Of a stretch of DNA of 64,000 bases, positions 22,761-32,202 are shown one piece after another (position 1 is the stretch's first letter; every line of letters begins with the position of its first letter). The stretch is from an uncultured Ectothiorhodospiraceae bacterium (lineage in GTDB: Bacteria > Pseudomonadota > Gammaproteobacteria > UBA9214): positions 124,001-188,000 of the forward strand of contig CAMYMI010000002.1 in NCBI GenBank assembly GCA_947259415.1, written 5' to 3'. The translations under genes were made by a program, and so were the position numbers. Below the pieces are notes generated by a model that had not been told where the DNA came from, searched no databases, and worked only from the letters and a program-made list of their open reading frames with translations.

Positions 22761-25700
22761 ATGAAAGACTTACTATTCATAATTAGCTTCGTTATCTCCG
22801 GATTGGGTTTGACGAGCCAAACCCTGGCAGCAACTGCCGATGATCTTGTTGATCAAATGCTCAGGGAGCAGGTGCTGAACAGAAGCTTTGATGCAAACAA
22901 AGCGAATCAGCTCTGCGGCCAATGGAGTGATGCCAAGAAGATTCTGATCGAGTTTGCCAAGAGCGGAAACCAGGAAAAGATCGATCTGGCACATGATATT
23001 GTCAGTCATCGGTATTCTGCATGGGAAACGAACTGGACATCGACTGTCAGGGAGATGGCGGAGGAGGGAATTACCAGACCCATCGAGGGTATGGCGCCGA
23101 CCGGTAGCTGGAAGCAACCGCTAGCCTATCAGCATTCACAAGATCTTCCTGACCAGATCAAGTTTATTATTGATGGTGCTAATGCCGATATCGATGCCAC
23201 TTTCTTCGGTAACAATCCCAATGTGGCGGAAGAATTTGTTGAACGCGCCTCCATCAATTGGGCCAGGACAACGGGGGGCCTGCCGGATGGACCTGTCGAT
23301 TTTAACAAGGTCAATGAGGTACTCAAGAACAGCGAGATCACTCCATTTCCACGACACCCTGATGGAAAAATGAGTGCTGCGTTCAAGAAAAAATTTCCCG
23401 AGATTGTGCGTGAAAGCTATCCAGGCCCGCAAGGACAGCGTGCACTGGAACAGAATTACCTGATTAAAAGCAATGAAGCCTCTATCGTGAAATATAACAA
23501 GGCGGGGCAACTTGTGACTGATGGCGATCATGCACAAATCATCCAGAATCAACCTGCAGCCAATCTTATTGAAGATGTCAACAAAGCCAAATTCACGCGC
23601 ATCGAGCAAATGCGACAGCTTAGTGCGGAATACACAGAAAAGTTTGCTAAAAAGTTCACCACCGATACGTTAGAGAACCAAAAAATTACGGCCAAGACGT
23701 TGCAACGCATGATCAAGGCTGAATCCCGCTTACAGGGAGTAAAAGCAAGCCATCACCCGCTCTATAACAAGGCCGTAGGCATAAAAGAGGCCCTTCGGGA
23801 GGGAAACGATGCCCTTGTGAAAGTGCTTTTGGAAGGTCAAAGCCTGGATGATTTTATGAAACAGGCCAAGACAGAAATGAGTCGCATCAACACGAATAAT
23901 CAGGCCCGACTCACCCAGGCGGCTGATGACGCGGCTGCGGCAGCGGGTCTGTCACCGGCTATGCGCGGCCTGATGCTGCTGGGCTATGGGGCTGCGGGCG
24001 CTGATGCATTTTTGAAAGCCAAGACCGGTGAAGGTATGAAAGAGATCACCAAGGCTGTGACGGCGTCCCTGGTGGCGGACCTTACTGCTTCCGCCATCGG
24101 ACCGGCGCTGGGTGGAGCCGCTACCAGGGCGTTTGGTGGAGCAGCCGGCACAGCGGTAGGAGTTGGAACGGGTTTTGGTGCTGCGATTGCTGCCTACATG
24201 GCGACACACGCTGCGCTTGAATGGACCGAGGATGGCATTAACAACATGCTGGGTGGTTATAAGGTGGATGCCAGCATGAAGAGTATTTTCCTCAATAAGA
24301 ACACGATAGAAAAATTCCTGACCATGACACCCGAGGAGATCAAGAAAATTGTCGATCGCGAATGGGATCAGCAGGACCAGTGGGGTGGTGCATACCTGGG
24401 TAAGAGTGGAGATCCGGCCGAGCAACTTAAACGCAAAGAAGAAATCATCTTAAAGGCGATGGAAGCACAAAACAGGATCAATCAAAGCCGCTTACGTGAA
24501 AAGATTGTTTCCGAGATCGTGCAAGATGAGCTTGCCAGGCTAGTGGATCGAGTTGCAAGGGGAGAGCTCAGCGCGGAGGAACTGGCTGAGGCCAGGGAGA
24601 GGTTCAAGGGCAACGAACAAGGGTTATGGGAGTGGGCGTTCGGATCACCACTGGATAAATTACTCGAGGAAAGACTCAAGAGTGGAGCTAAATATGAACA
24701 ATACAGGATTCTGCTTGAGCGTCTGGGCGAGTCACCAGCAGGAAAACCCGGTCTGTGGGAGCGACTGTTTGGTGAAGATCGTCAAAAGGCCAGGGAAAGG
24801 GCGGATGCCATTTATATAGATCTGATCCGGGATCAGAAAGCACTGGAAGATTTACTGGCCAGCTTTGATAGCCAAATGCAAATATTCAAGGAGAACCTGA
24901 ATGACGGTAAAGGCATAACGGAGCCATATGATTTGCTCGCGGGTTATGTCCCGGATATGGAGTCGCGCCTTAAACTTCTGGGCAGTCTGGTTGCAGAATA
25001 TCTTAAAGAAGACAATCTTGGTTATGGTGGACTGGATGATCTGACTAAGTTTTATGCTCGCAGGAGCGAAGTTACGGCGATGCTTTTGCGACTCAGAAAG
25101 GAGGTGGAGGACAGAAAGCGTCAATTCGAAAAGATCAGACTAATGGGTGACCGTTTAGTAGGGCTTCAAAGGTTGAAAAAGCTCGAGCAGGATATCCAGG
25201 CACTGGAAACCCAGTGCAGGGCCGAGGAAGGTGCACGCAAAAGCGCAGAGGAGGCATGGCGACTCAGTCAGACCATAGAGGCATCTGTCTCACAAGTCCT
25301 GACTGAATACAGAACAGTTCTGGATAATGCCGGCGCTGCCTGTGCCGATATCCAGGAACTCAGCAGAGGTATTATTGAATCTGCCAATAATGCCACCCGC
25401 TGGGCCGTGAGTGCCAGGCTGGCAAATGAGGTGGCTGTCGAATTATTGCAGACATGCCCCGTGGATTATCCTATCGATGTAAATAATGTCAGTAGTGCAA
25501 TCAAGGGTGCAATGCTCGTAGCAAAAAATGCAGCCGAGGAATTTACCCTGGCCAATGAAGGAAGCGATGTATTCCGTGCCATGCAGGCAGGCGCTCGTGA
25601 TGGCATAGCCCGGCTGGGAACTACTCGGGACAAATTGTCAAAGCTTGAGATTGATGCCAAGGCGGTGGACAATTATCTCGATTCCGCCAACAATGTGCTC

Positions 25701-27584
25701 GAAAAAATGAAAGATCCGGGCAAAGTATGTGTCGAAAACAACAAGAGCGCACTGCGATTAGAAATTATAGCCCTGGCTAGAGAGCATCCATGGATCGAAA
25801 ATGCTGTTCTTGACGCTCTGATATCCAGGCTAGACAAGCTGGCACCCAGAGCGCTCTCTAAAACCATTGCCCAGGATATCGAAAAGGCCCGGAAGACTAT
25901 CGATTTGACCAAGAGTATTTCTGAATCGGGAAAAATTGAAGAGCTAGTGGGTAATCTTACGAAGTGCGATCAGGCTGAACCGCCAATCGATAAACTGCTT
26001 TTTGCAATGGAGGCGATGTCGAAGATCGAAGGTTCCTATAATTGGCTTAACAACATTGCGGCGGCAAAGGCCAATTGCCTGGTCAAGCTGGAGCAGCACG
26101 GCAAGGTAGCCAAAGGTATTGATACGGAGCGGTTCGTAAAGCAACTCCAAATCACAGGTGCTGATCCATGCATTATCAAAGAAGTGGGGCAAGCCTGTGG
26201 TCCATTCAATCTTGAAATCTGGTATAGCGACGGCACCAAGGCAGACCACCCACTTGAAAGCATCATACCAAAACTGAACCAGGCCACAGGAATGGTTGAA
26301 GCAACGGAAGAGGGTGTGACCGATGAATTCCATTTTAATATTGAATGGCAGCTTGATAAGCAAGGCCAGGTAGCTAAAGGGAAAGAGCCGAAACGGACCG
26401 TAGATTACCTCGAAATTAAAGGCCCGGATCCATGCGTTGTTATTACAGATAAGGCGCAAGACTGCGGTCCGTTTGTTCTCCATATATGGTATAGCGACGG
26501 ACATGAGGCAGAGCGTACACTCAAGAATGTGAAGCCAAAGCCGAAGCAAGCCGTGGGGTCAGTTGTGGCAAGCGAAGGCACCAAGACCGCGAAAAAAAGT
26601 TTTAAGATTCTATGGGTTGAAGAGCCGTCTTCCATGGTGGATCCTATGGTGTCTGGATATATTGATGTTCCCAGGCCCAGTAAGAGTGCCAGGCCTGGTG
26701 AATGTATCGAATTTGATCTAACCAATCCTGCCTGCTTCCCCGGAGGAGGGGTTACGAAAACCGGCCCCACTCCAGCGCAGATCGCCAGGGCACTACAACT
26801 GGGGGAACAAAGAGAAACCCAACCCGGTACGGAACCTGAACAACCAGGGGGCGCTGTCTCCGGACAGCCAGGTCAGTTGATTCCTCCGGGATACGCAGGT
26901 AGAGGTGAACAAACAGAGAAAGCGGAAGAAACTACGGCCCAGCTCTGGCCGCCGGGAAGGCCCCGGAGAGGCGGTGTGGAAGAGTTCGTCGAAGGCCCGC
27001 TGATCCCGGGCAGGGAACCTGCTGCCAAACCGCCAGCGAAATCACAGGTTGCAGCTGCGCAACCGGCCGAGACCGTGAAACCGTCCACACCCGCACAGCA
27101 ACCCGTGCCTGCGCAACAGCCCACACCTGAACAGAAACCGGCACCGGGTAGGATTCAGACTGAGAAGTGGACTCTCGTGCAGACCCTTACAATACCCTGG
27201 CATAAGGATGTCTACACCCAAACTCTTAAAGAGCATACGAACTATCGCTTCGTATTCAGTGGTGTTATGAGTCCCTGGCCGGAGCAGAAGGACGGCATGG
27301 ATGCGGCCTACTGTTACCGCAAGGATACCCGTCAACGCGGATGTCAGCGGGTAGACACACATCAATATCTGAAACTCGATACTGGCATGTATTATGGTAC
27401 CTCGCCTTTCACCGCGAATCGGACCATACAGTACAACCCGAAACATGTTTACGAGGGAGTGTACAGCGGTCACGGGAAACCGGCCAAGGTGAAATTCTGC
27501 TGTTTCTCTGATCCACTCTTCAGTCATTGGGCCGAAAAAACAGGTTCATTGGCCCTGAAGATCTACGAACAACGTTTTCAATGA
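22761..27584 (+). CDS. giant exported protein with paired repeats and C-terminal domain, 1607 aa
   Basis: Signal peptide at about residues 1-24 (I-I-S-F-V-I-S-G-L-G-L). A mainly helical body runs to about residue 1100, broken by a Gly/Ala-rich hydrophobic stretch at about 433-490 that could insert into or cross a membrane. Two tandem repeats of about 90 residues follow (about 1110-1196 and 1197-1286), sharing G-x-V-A-K-G, D-P-C, C-G-P-F and W-Y-S-D-G. A Pro/Gln-rich linker (about 1350-1463) leads to a Trp/Tyr-rich domain of about 140 residues with five Cys. No known family is recognised. It lies 216 bases after the second CsgG-like gene on the same strand, so it is a plausible export substrate or scaffold. 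Confidence 0.8.
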   Translation: MKDLLFIISFVISGLGLTSQTLAATADDLVDQMLREQVLNRSFDANKANQLCGQWSDAKKILIEFAKSGNQEKIDLAHDIVSHRYSAWETNWTSTVREMAEEGITRPIEGMAPTGSWKQPLAYQHSQDLPDQIKFIIDGANADIDATFFGNNPNVAEEFVERASINWARTTGGLPDGPVDFNKVNEVLKNSEITPFPRHPDGKMSAAFKKKFPEIVRESYPGPQGQRALEQNYLIKSNEASIVKYNKAGQLVTDGDHAQIIQNQPAANLIEDVNKAKFTRIEQMRQLSAEYTEKFAKKFTTDTLENQKITAKTLQRMIKAESRLQGVKASHHPLYNKAVGIKEALREGNDALVKVLLEGQSLDDFMKQAKTEMSRINTNNQARLTQAADDAAAAAGLSPAMRGLMLLGYGAAGADAFLKAKTGEGMKEITKAVTASLVADLTASAIGPALGGAATRAFGGAAGTAVGVGTGFGAAIAAYMATHAALEWTEDGINNMLGGYKVDASMKSIFLNKNTIEKFLTMTPEEIKKIVDREWDQQDQWGGAYLGKSGDPAEQLKRKEEIILKAMEAQNRINQSRLREKIVSEIVQDELARLVDRVARGELSAEELAEARERFKGNEQGLWEWAFGSPLDKLLEERLKSGAKYEQYRILLERLGESPAGKPGLWERLFGEDRQKARERADAIYIDLIRDQKALEDLLASFDSQMQIFKENLNDGKGITEPYDLLAGYVPDMESRLKLLGSLVAEYLKEDNLGYGGLDDLTKFYARRSEVTAMLLRLRKEVEDRKRQFEKIRLMGDRLVGLQRLKKLEQDIQALETQCRAEEGARKSAEEAWRLSQTIEASVSQVLTEYRTVLDNAGAACADIQELSRGIIESANNATRWAVSARLANEVAVELLQTCPVDYPIDVNNVSSAIKGAMLVAKNAAEEFTLANEGSDVFRAMQAGARDGIARLGTTRDKLSKLEIDAKAVDNYLDSANNVLEKMKDPGKVCVENNKSALRLEIIALAREHPWIENAVLDALISRLDKLAPRALSKTIAQDIEKARKTIDLTKSISESGKIEELVGNLTKCDQAEPPIDKLLFAMEAMSKIEGSYNWLNNIAAAKANCLVKLEQHGKVAKGIDTERFVKQLQITGADPCIIKEVGQACGPFNLEIWYSDGTKADHPLESIIPKLNQATGMVEATEEGVTDEFHFNIEWQLDKQGQVAKGKEPKRTVDYLEIKGPDPCVVITDKAQDCGPFVLHIWYSDGHEAERTLKNVKPKPKQAVGSVVASEGTKTAKKSFKILWVEEPSSMVDPMVSGYIDVPRPSKSARPGECIEFDLTNPACFPGGGVTKTGPTPAQIARALQLGEQRETQPGTEPEQPGGAVSGQPGQLIPPGYAGRGEQTEKAEETTAQLWPPGRPRRGGVEEFVEGPLIPGREPAAKPPAKSQVAAAQPAETVKPSTPAQQPVPAQQPTPEQKPAPGRIQTEKWTLVQTLTIPWHKDVYTQTLKEHTNYRFVFSGVMSPWPEQKDGMDAAYCYRKDTRQRGCQRVDTHQYLKLDTGMYYGTSPFTANRTIQYNPKHVYEGVYSGHGKPAKVKFCCFSDPLFSHWAEKTGSLALKIYEQRFQ

Positions 27585-27803
27585 AATGATCCGGAACCGC
27601 CGGTCCAGGGTGTGCCTGATAGCAAGTGAGTCTTTCACACGGGCGGCCAGGACATGGCCGGTGCCCGTGCTCTGGCCAGCCGTCGATGGTTTCGCTACCC
27701 AATGATCGCAGGTAAACCTGGCCTAAAAACCCGGTGCAATAATTAAGTTCGGGCCTTGGATGAATCGGGATGCGCACCCGGGCTTCAGCGTCCGGCCTGA
27801 GCG

Positions 27804-28667
27804 CTATCTCGACAGAACCGCTCGCAAATCCAGGCGGTTCGGGGTGACGTGCGTGGGTTCCAGCCGAAAGCCCTTGAAACGCTGGTTGGCCAGCGTGCGT
27901 GATAATTCAGCCGCCTTTCCGGCGTAGGAAACCCCCAGTTCGGCTATGCCAGACGTATAACTATGTAACGACACGCTGCTGACGCCAGGTACCTCTTTTT
28001 CCAGGAAACCCATGACGTAGTCCAGATGCCGGTAGGAGACCAGGCCACTGATATTCATGGTGAGTTCTTGAGCTGCTGAAGAGCCGGTGCCCACGCCTGC
28101 AGCCAGTATCTGCCCGCTTAACTGCTGTGCCAGGTCCTGCGCCGCCTTGTCGATCGCCATGGCGCCACCCCGGACCTCGTCGATGTGTGCCTGGGCCGCT
28201 GATGCCGAGGCCGTTGCTATCACGCGTGCATCGTCGTTGCGCACCACGCGCGCTGTCAGGGTCGCATGAATCGATTGCAGCTGCGTTTCGTAAAGCTTGC
28301 CACCCCCCGGCTTGCTGATGGAAGTGCCGATAATCGAGTACTGCGCGCCGTGCTGAAGCCCAACGGCGGCGGCCGCTATATCATCACCTTCCAGCAGGCG
28401 AAGCCCTTTGGACTGGGTGATGTTGCGTTTAACCGTCTTCGGGTCCACCACATTGAAGCCCAGTTCCCTGAAATGCTGCATGAGGCGGATCTCGGCCTGA
28501 GTAGGCACCTCAAAACTCGTGGTGCCAAGAACACCCATGACCTTTTCATCCATGATGACCATCAGCGTTGGCTTCGATGCTGCAAATACCGGTTTTCCGG
28601 ATGCGGCCAGCAGCAAGAATAGCAAGACCAGCAGGGTGGCCGGGTATTTCAGTTTGGCGTTTTTCAT
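27804..28667 (-). CDS. exported CsgG/LPP20-like protein, 287 aa
   Basis: ATG 28667 is chosen because AGGA lies eight bases upstream and a signal peptide starts there (L-L-V-L-L-F-L-L-L-A-A). An alpha/beta domain follows (T-L-M-V-I-M-D-E-K to I-I-G-T-S-I-S-K and a strand pair ending V-I-A-T-A-S-A-S-A-A), similar to the nucleoside-fold of CsgG, LPP20 and FlgT N-terminal proteins. A second small domain of about 85 residues forms the C terminus. No lipobox. It is convergent with the 1607-aa gene and probably belongs to the same export system, perhaps as an accessory to the CsgG-like rings. Confidence 0.65.
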   Translation of the reverse strand: MKNAKLKYPATLLVLLFLLLAASGKPVFAASKPTLMVIMDEKVMGVLGTTSFEVPTQAEIRLMQHFRELGFNVVDPKTVKRNITQSKGLRLLEGDDIAAAAVGLQHGAQYSIIGTSISKPGGGKLYETQLQSIHATLTARVVRNDDARVIATASASAAQAHIDEVRGGAMAIDKAAQDLAQQLSGQILAAGVGTGSSAAQELTMNISGLVSYRHLDYVMGFLEKEVPGVSSVSLHSYTSGIAELGVSYAGKAAELSRTLANQRFKGFRLEPTHVTPNRLDLRAVLSR

Positions 28668-28735
28668 GGTTTTGTCCTGCATATTGTTTTCTATTCGGGT
28701 TTCCTGATCCTTGCCGACCTGTCAGGGGCCCGTCA

Positions 28736-29161
28736 TCAATGGTGGTCATCCCTGTGGTGTTTGTCTTTGTCACGATCATGATGCCGGTGATCATCGTGTC
28801 GTTTCCAGATGTGCGGTCGAAAATAATCCGGTTGGCGATATCTGTAGGAGTAAGGGCGGCATTGATAGGCCCAGGGATACTGGCGGCAATAGTCGTAATA
28901 GGGATTGTAATACCATGCTGCACGCGGCGTGGTCCGTGACGGTGCCGTGTAGGCAGGCGGAATAATTGTCCGCGTCATGGTCTGCGTCCCCTGTGAAGAG
29001 GGCGATTGTTCCTGAAATTGATCCCCCCAACGCAAGGCCTGATCGATTTGATCCCTCGAGGGGACTGGTACAGTCCGTTGCCAAACTTCTGCATTCGCAG
29101 CCTCCGCGAACAGCAGGAGCACAGCCATCCACAACAAGACCTGTATTTTCTGTCCCTTCAT
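28736..29161 (-). CDS. small exported protein with His/Asp-rich tail, 141 aa
   Basis: ATG 29161 is chosen: AAGGGG lies upstream and a signal peptide begins there (V-L-L-W-M-A-V-L-L-L-F-A-E-A-A-N-A). The middle is Tyr/Pro/Arg-rich (residues about 80-115), and the last 20 residues alternate His, Asp, Lys and Arg, suggesting metal or polyanion binding. No family is recognised. It lies 68 bases upstream of the LPP20-like gene on the same strand and is likely co-transcribed with it. Confidence 0.65.
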   Translation of the reverse strand: MKGQKIQVLLWMAVLLLFAEAANAEVWQRTVPVPSRDQIDQALRWGDQFQEQSPSSQGTQTMTRTIIPPAYTAPSRTTPRAAWYYNPYYDYCRQYPWAYQCRPYSYRYRQPDYFRPHIWKRHDDHRHHDRDKDKHHRDDHH

Positions 29162-29734
29162 CGGAATCCCCTTGGTTACTGAATCATTCCGCTTGGCCGC
29201 AACCAGATCTTGTATAAAGCATAGATAGCCAGGCACAGTGTGTCCATGATCGATATCAGGAGTCTTCGAGGTTGGCGACTTGCAGTATCTGTCGACGCAG
29301 GATTTGCGCCGGGACAAGTGGCGTAAGAGCGCATTATTAATATACTTTTAGAAGTAAATCACTGCTGTCCCACATAATTCCTTCTCCCCCTACAAGGGGA
29401 GAAGGTTACGACTGCATGGATGCAGGGGGTAGAGTACCAACAGTAGGCGCTCTAGGCGACGCAGGGAACAGTTACCGAGGATGAGGGGTGAGAAACGAAG
29501 TTTCTTAACGGCATGATTTATCAACCCTCTCCCTGGCCCTTTTATGCCCTTTAGGGTGCTCCACTCATGGGAGAGGGGATTCTTTCTTGAATGGCATAGA
29601 CAAGTTTCGTGTCTTTGATCCATATATTCTCACTTCATCTTGGTTTGATCAGCCAGTTGCGCTGGATTCAAACGAAATATATGGGACAGCAGTGGAAGTA
29701 AATATTTCATGACACCACTTTCATCAATGGTGCA
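29162..29734. other. 573-bp gap holding a MITE-like palindromic element
   Basis: No gene seen. It contains hairpins at 29380-29405 (CCTTCTCCCC/GGGGAGAAGG) and 29524-29578 (CCCTCTCCC/GGGAGAGGGG), both of a widespread intergenic type, enclosed by inverted CACTGCTGTCCCA / TGGGACAGCAGTG sequences near 29361 and 29683. Confidence 0.6.
29355..29700. repeat. MITE-like element with inverted ends
   Basis: Left end carries CACTGCTGTCCCACATA (from about 29360), right end TATATGGGACAGCAGTGG (to about 29695); the core 12 bases are exact complements. Two further palindromes lie inside. No coding capacity. GGGACAG is the REP-type start seen at RAYT1, so it may be a composite REP array. Confidence 0.5.
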
Positions 29735-30037
29735 TCAGGTCGAGGAGGGGTGGGTTTCATCCCACGTGCCGCTGTCGAACTCGGTCATTTCCCAGGCATC
29801 GGTATCCTGGTTATAACGCAGGAAGTAGCTGCCGCCGTCGTCGCCACGCACCTTGAAGTATCTGTGGTTAGGACCCAGCCAGCGGTCGATGATCTCGATC
29901 ACCTCGATTGCACGCTTGTCGATGAAAAAACGGCGGGGTGATTCTTCTGCGCGGTGTCCGGCATAGCATTCGACCCTGAGTGTAACCTTTTCTTCTTTAT
30001 GACCGGATTGGGTGGTCTTTTCCCGGTTGTTGCTCAT
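29735..30037 (-). CDS. hypothetical protein, 100 aa, coupled to HTH/Zn-ribbon regulator
   Basis: ATG 30037 overlaps the stop of the preceding gene in an ATGA arrangement, so translation is coupled. The polar N-terminal 15 residues are followed by a beta-rich domain with R-R-F-F-I-D, I-D-R-W-L-G-P-N-H-R-Y-F-K-V-R-G and D-A-W-E-M-T-E-F. This resembles short uncharacterised proteins found beside HTH/Zn-ribbon regulators. Function not known. Confidence 0.7.
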   Translation of the reverse strand: MSNNREKTTQSGHKEEKVTLRVECYAGHRAEESPRRFFIDKRAIEVIEIIDRWLGPNHRYFKVRGDDGGSYFLRYNQDTDAWEMTEFDSGTWDETHPSST

Positions 30038-30315
30038 CTTCTTTCCTCGATGCGGATCACGGGTTCGCTGATCCGGGTGCCCTTGCATGTCGGGCACTTG
30101 CCGGGTTTGTGCAGCTTGTCCTTGTGGAAGACGAATCCGCACTTCCTGCAGGTGGCGGGTGTGATCATGGCCTGGTAGGGCATGTTGCGCAGTGACTTGA
30201 TCAGGTGACGCAGATCATCCTCCACGTCCTTCGGATGCACCCCCAGCAGCCGGGCCAGTTCCTGGAGTGATGCCGGATGGTCCTGCAGCAGCTCCATTAG
30301 GCCTCTTCTATACAT
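30034..30315 (-). CDS. HTH plus zinc-ribbon transcriptional regulator, 93 aa
   Basis: An N-terminal winged-helix-like HTH (S-L-Q-E-L-A-R-L-L-G-V-H-P-K-D-V, residues 16-31) is fused to a zinc ribbon with C56-xx-C59 and C74-xx-C77. This is the predicted regulator family COG3357. ATG 30315 has GGTGAG nearby; ATG 30297 is possible. It lies 23 bases downstream of the PflX-like gene and overlaps the next gene by four bases, so the three form one operon. Confidence 0.8.
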   Translation of the reverse strand: MYRRGLMELLQDHPASLQELARLLGVHPKDVEDDLRHLIKSLRNMPYQAMITPATCRKCGFVFHKDKLHKPGKCPTCKGTRISEPVIRIEERR

Positions 30316-30338
30316 TACAGCTCACCCGGACGCCGCCA

Positions 30339-31298
30339 TCAAAGGGCTAGCCGCCGGCGTCCCTGCTCCGAGTCGAGACGCTGCAGGCCGTACCTTGCGG
30401 CCAGTGCCAGGGCTGTTTCGAACTCCTCCGCCTGGAGCGGTCGGTCCAAGGGCGGGTGTTCCCGTGCCCGGTAGCAGGGGTGGTACTGGTCCATCAGGTT
30501 GAGGTAGGTGTCTGGCGAGATCTCACGGGCGAGGAAGTCGAGTACCTGTTCGGTGCCCGCGAGGTTTTCCGGCAACACCAGGTGGCGGACCAGCAGGCCG
30601 CGTTGCGCGATGCCCTGTTCATCCAGCACCAGGTCGCCGACCTGGCGGTGCATTTCCCTGACTGCCGCGCGGTTGAACTTGACGTAGTCGCGCACCCTTG
30701 AATAGCGCCGGGCGATGTCCGAATCCCCGTATTTCATGTCCGGCATGTAGATGTCGATGATGCCGTCCAGCAGGGCCAGTGACTCGGGGCTGTCGTAACC
30801 GCCCGTGTTGTAGACCAGGGGCAGGCGCAGGCCGCGCCGGGCGGCGATCTCGACCGCACTGATGATCTGTGCGGTGACGTGGCTCGGTGAGACCAGGTTG
30901 ATGTTGTGGCAGCCCTGCGCCTGCAGTGCCAGCATCATACCGGCGATTTCATCCGGCTCGACTTCATGTCCCATACCCTTGTGGCTGATTTCCCAGTTCT
31001 GGCAGAAGACACAGCGCAGGTTGCACCAGCTGAAGAAGAGGGTGCCCGAACCGCGCGTGCCGCGCAGCGGGTCCTCCTCCCCGTGGTGCGCGCCAAAGCT
31101 GTACACCATGGCACGCTCGCCGGTACGGCAGACAGCACCCTTGGTGGTCTTCAGGCGGTTGATGTGGCAGTAGCGGGCACACAGGTCGCAGTCTTGCATG
31201 TGGTGCCAGGCAACCGCGACACGCTCGCTCAACTCGCCGCGCTCGAGCAGCGATATGTAGGCGGGTGTGAATGTCTGTCGAGCGGTGCTTTCCTGCAT
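30339..31298 (-). CDS. pflX: PflX-type radical SAM protein
   Basis: A 319-aa radical SAM enzyme of the PflX group (COG1313), related to pyruvate-formate-lyase activating enzymes. The SAM [4Fe-4S] motif is C92-xxx-C96-xx-C99. A second Cys cluster (C37, C40, C44, C57) precedes it, as in this group, and may hold another cluster. The substrate is not known; no glycyl-radical enzyme is visible nearby. It heads an operon with the HTH/Zn-ribbon regulator and a small protein. No clear ribosome-binding site is seen before ATG 31298. Confidence 0.82.
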   Translation of the reverse strand: MQESTARQTFTPAYISLLERGELSERVAVAWHHMQDCDLCARYCHINRLKTTKGAVCRTGERAMVYSFGAHHGEEDPLRGTRGSGTLFFSWCNLRCVFCQNWEISHKGMGHEVEPDEIAGMMLALQAQGCHNINLVSPSHVTAQIISAVEIAARRGLRLPLVYNTGGYDSPESLALLDGIIDIYMPDMKYGDSDIARRYSRVRDYVKFNRAAVREMHRQVGDLVLDEQGIAQRGLLVRHLVLPENLAGTEQVLDFLAREISPDTYLNLMDQYHPCYRAREHPPLDRPLQAEEFETALALAARYGLQRLDSEQGRRRLAL

Positions 31299-31375
31299 GG
31301 TTCTGTGCTGTGCGGCTGGGTTGTGTCGCCTCTACCCCAAGGTTAGCAGACCGATAACCCGAAATGGCACTAAAA

Positions 31376-31397
31376 CCCGGGCAAGATCCCAGTTTTT
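31376..31397. repeat. REP-A half unit (worn)
   Basis: CCCGGGCAAGATCCCAGTTTT, the left arm with one change and one base missing. It lies between divergent genes and is the first REP-A sequence after the CsgG island. Confidence 0.6.
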
Positions 31398-31494
31398 TCT
31401 CTGTCAAATCAGTCCAATGACATTTGTCGACCTGTCAGCGGCACAAATTAAGACTGTGAGTCTGGACAGCCTTGACGAGCAGGTGTTCGCACGC

Positions 31495-31947
31495 ATGAGC
31501 GGCGGGCGCGGGAGGTTGGCCACGGTGCTGTCAGTAACCGGCTGCTCGACCTACACGGGCCCGCAGGAACAGACCGGTATGGTCATCGGCGGCATCCTGG
31601 GTGGTGTGCTGGGTGACCAGGTGGGTGCTGGCCACGGCCGCACCGCCGCCATCATTGCCGGTACGCTGGCGGGTGCGGCAATCGGTGGCGCGATCGGCCA
31701 TAATATGGATGAGACCGACCGCATGCGTGCTGCCCAGACGTTGGAGACGGTGCGCACGGGGGTCCCTTCACGCTGGCACAACCCGGATACGGGCAGCGAC
31801 TACACCATGGTCCCCACCCGCACCTACGAGACAAACGCGGGACCGTGCCGGGAGTACACCATAGATACCATGATCGGTGGCAGGAAGGAAAAGGTCTATG
31901 GCACCGCCTGCCGGCAGGCGGATGGCAGCTGGCGCGTGCAGAGCTAG
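31495..31947 (+). CDS. glycine-zipper surface lipoprotein, RT0821/Lpp0805 family
   Basis: About 150 aa from ATG 31495, with a short signal ending L-S-V-T-G-C (lipobox, Cys near residue 17). The frame is open further upstream (ATG 31417, 31267), so the start is uncertain. A glycine-zipper stretch G-x-x-x-G-x-x-x-G (about residues 30-70) is followed by the family end domain with W-H-N-P-D-T-G-S-D-Y-T, P-T-R-T-Y-E and Y-G-T-A-C-R-Q-A-D-G-S-W. It is an outer-membrane lipoprotein of the 17-kDa-antigen type; its role is structural or unknown. Confidence 0.78.
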   Translation: MSGGRGRLATVLSVTGCSTYTGPQEQTGMVIGGILGGVLGDQVGAGHGRTAAIIAGTLAGAAIGGAIGHNMDETDRMRAAQTLETVRTGVPSRWHNPDTGSDYTMVPTRTYETNAGPCREYTIDTMIGGRKEKVYGTACRQADGSWRVQS

Positions 31948-32006
31948 CGCAGACAAGTTAGGACGGCGGGGTGCCACGCTACCACGCCGTCCCTTGTCAT
32001 GAAAAA

Positions 32007-32024
32007 CCCGGGTCAGATCGGGAT
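32007..32024. repeat. REP-A fragment
   Basis: CCCGGGTCAGATCGGG: the beginning of the left arm followed by part of the opposite arm, as if most of the unit was deleted. Confidence 0.55.
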
Positions 32025-32202
32025 AGCTAACTGTTGCGAACCGGCCGGTTCCTGACCGGTGCGAGACTTCTCCAGCTGGTCTTGGAATCCTTCAGGAAGG
32101 ACAGCGCAAGGCCGGGAACTCGATCCCTGGGCCTTGTGAAGGTCCGACTGTCGCAGGGTACGCAGAGCTTTACCAGTGTGCATCGATTGTTCGTATGGCC
32201 AC

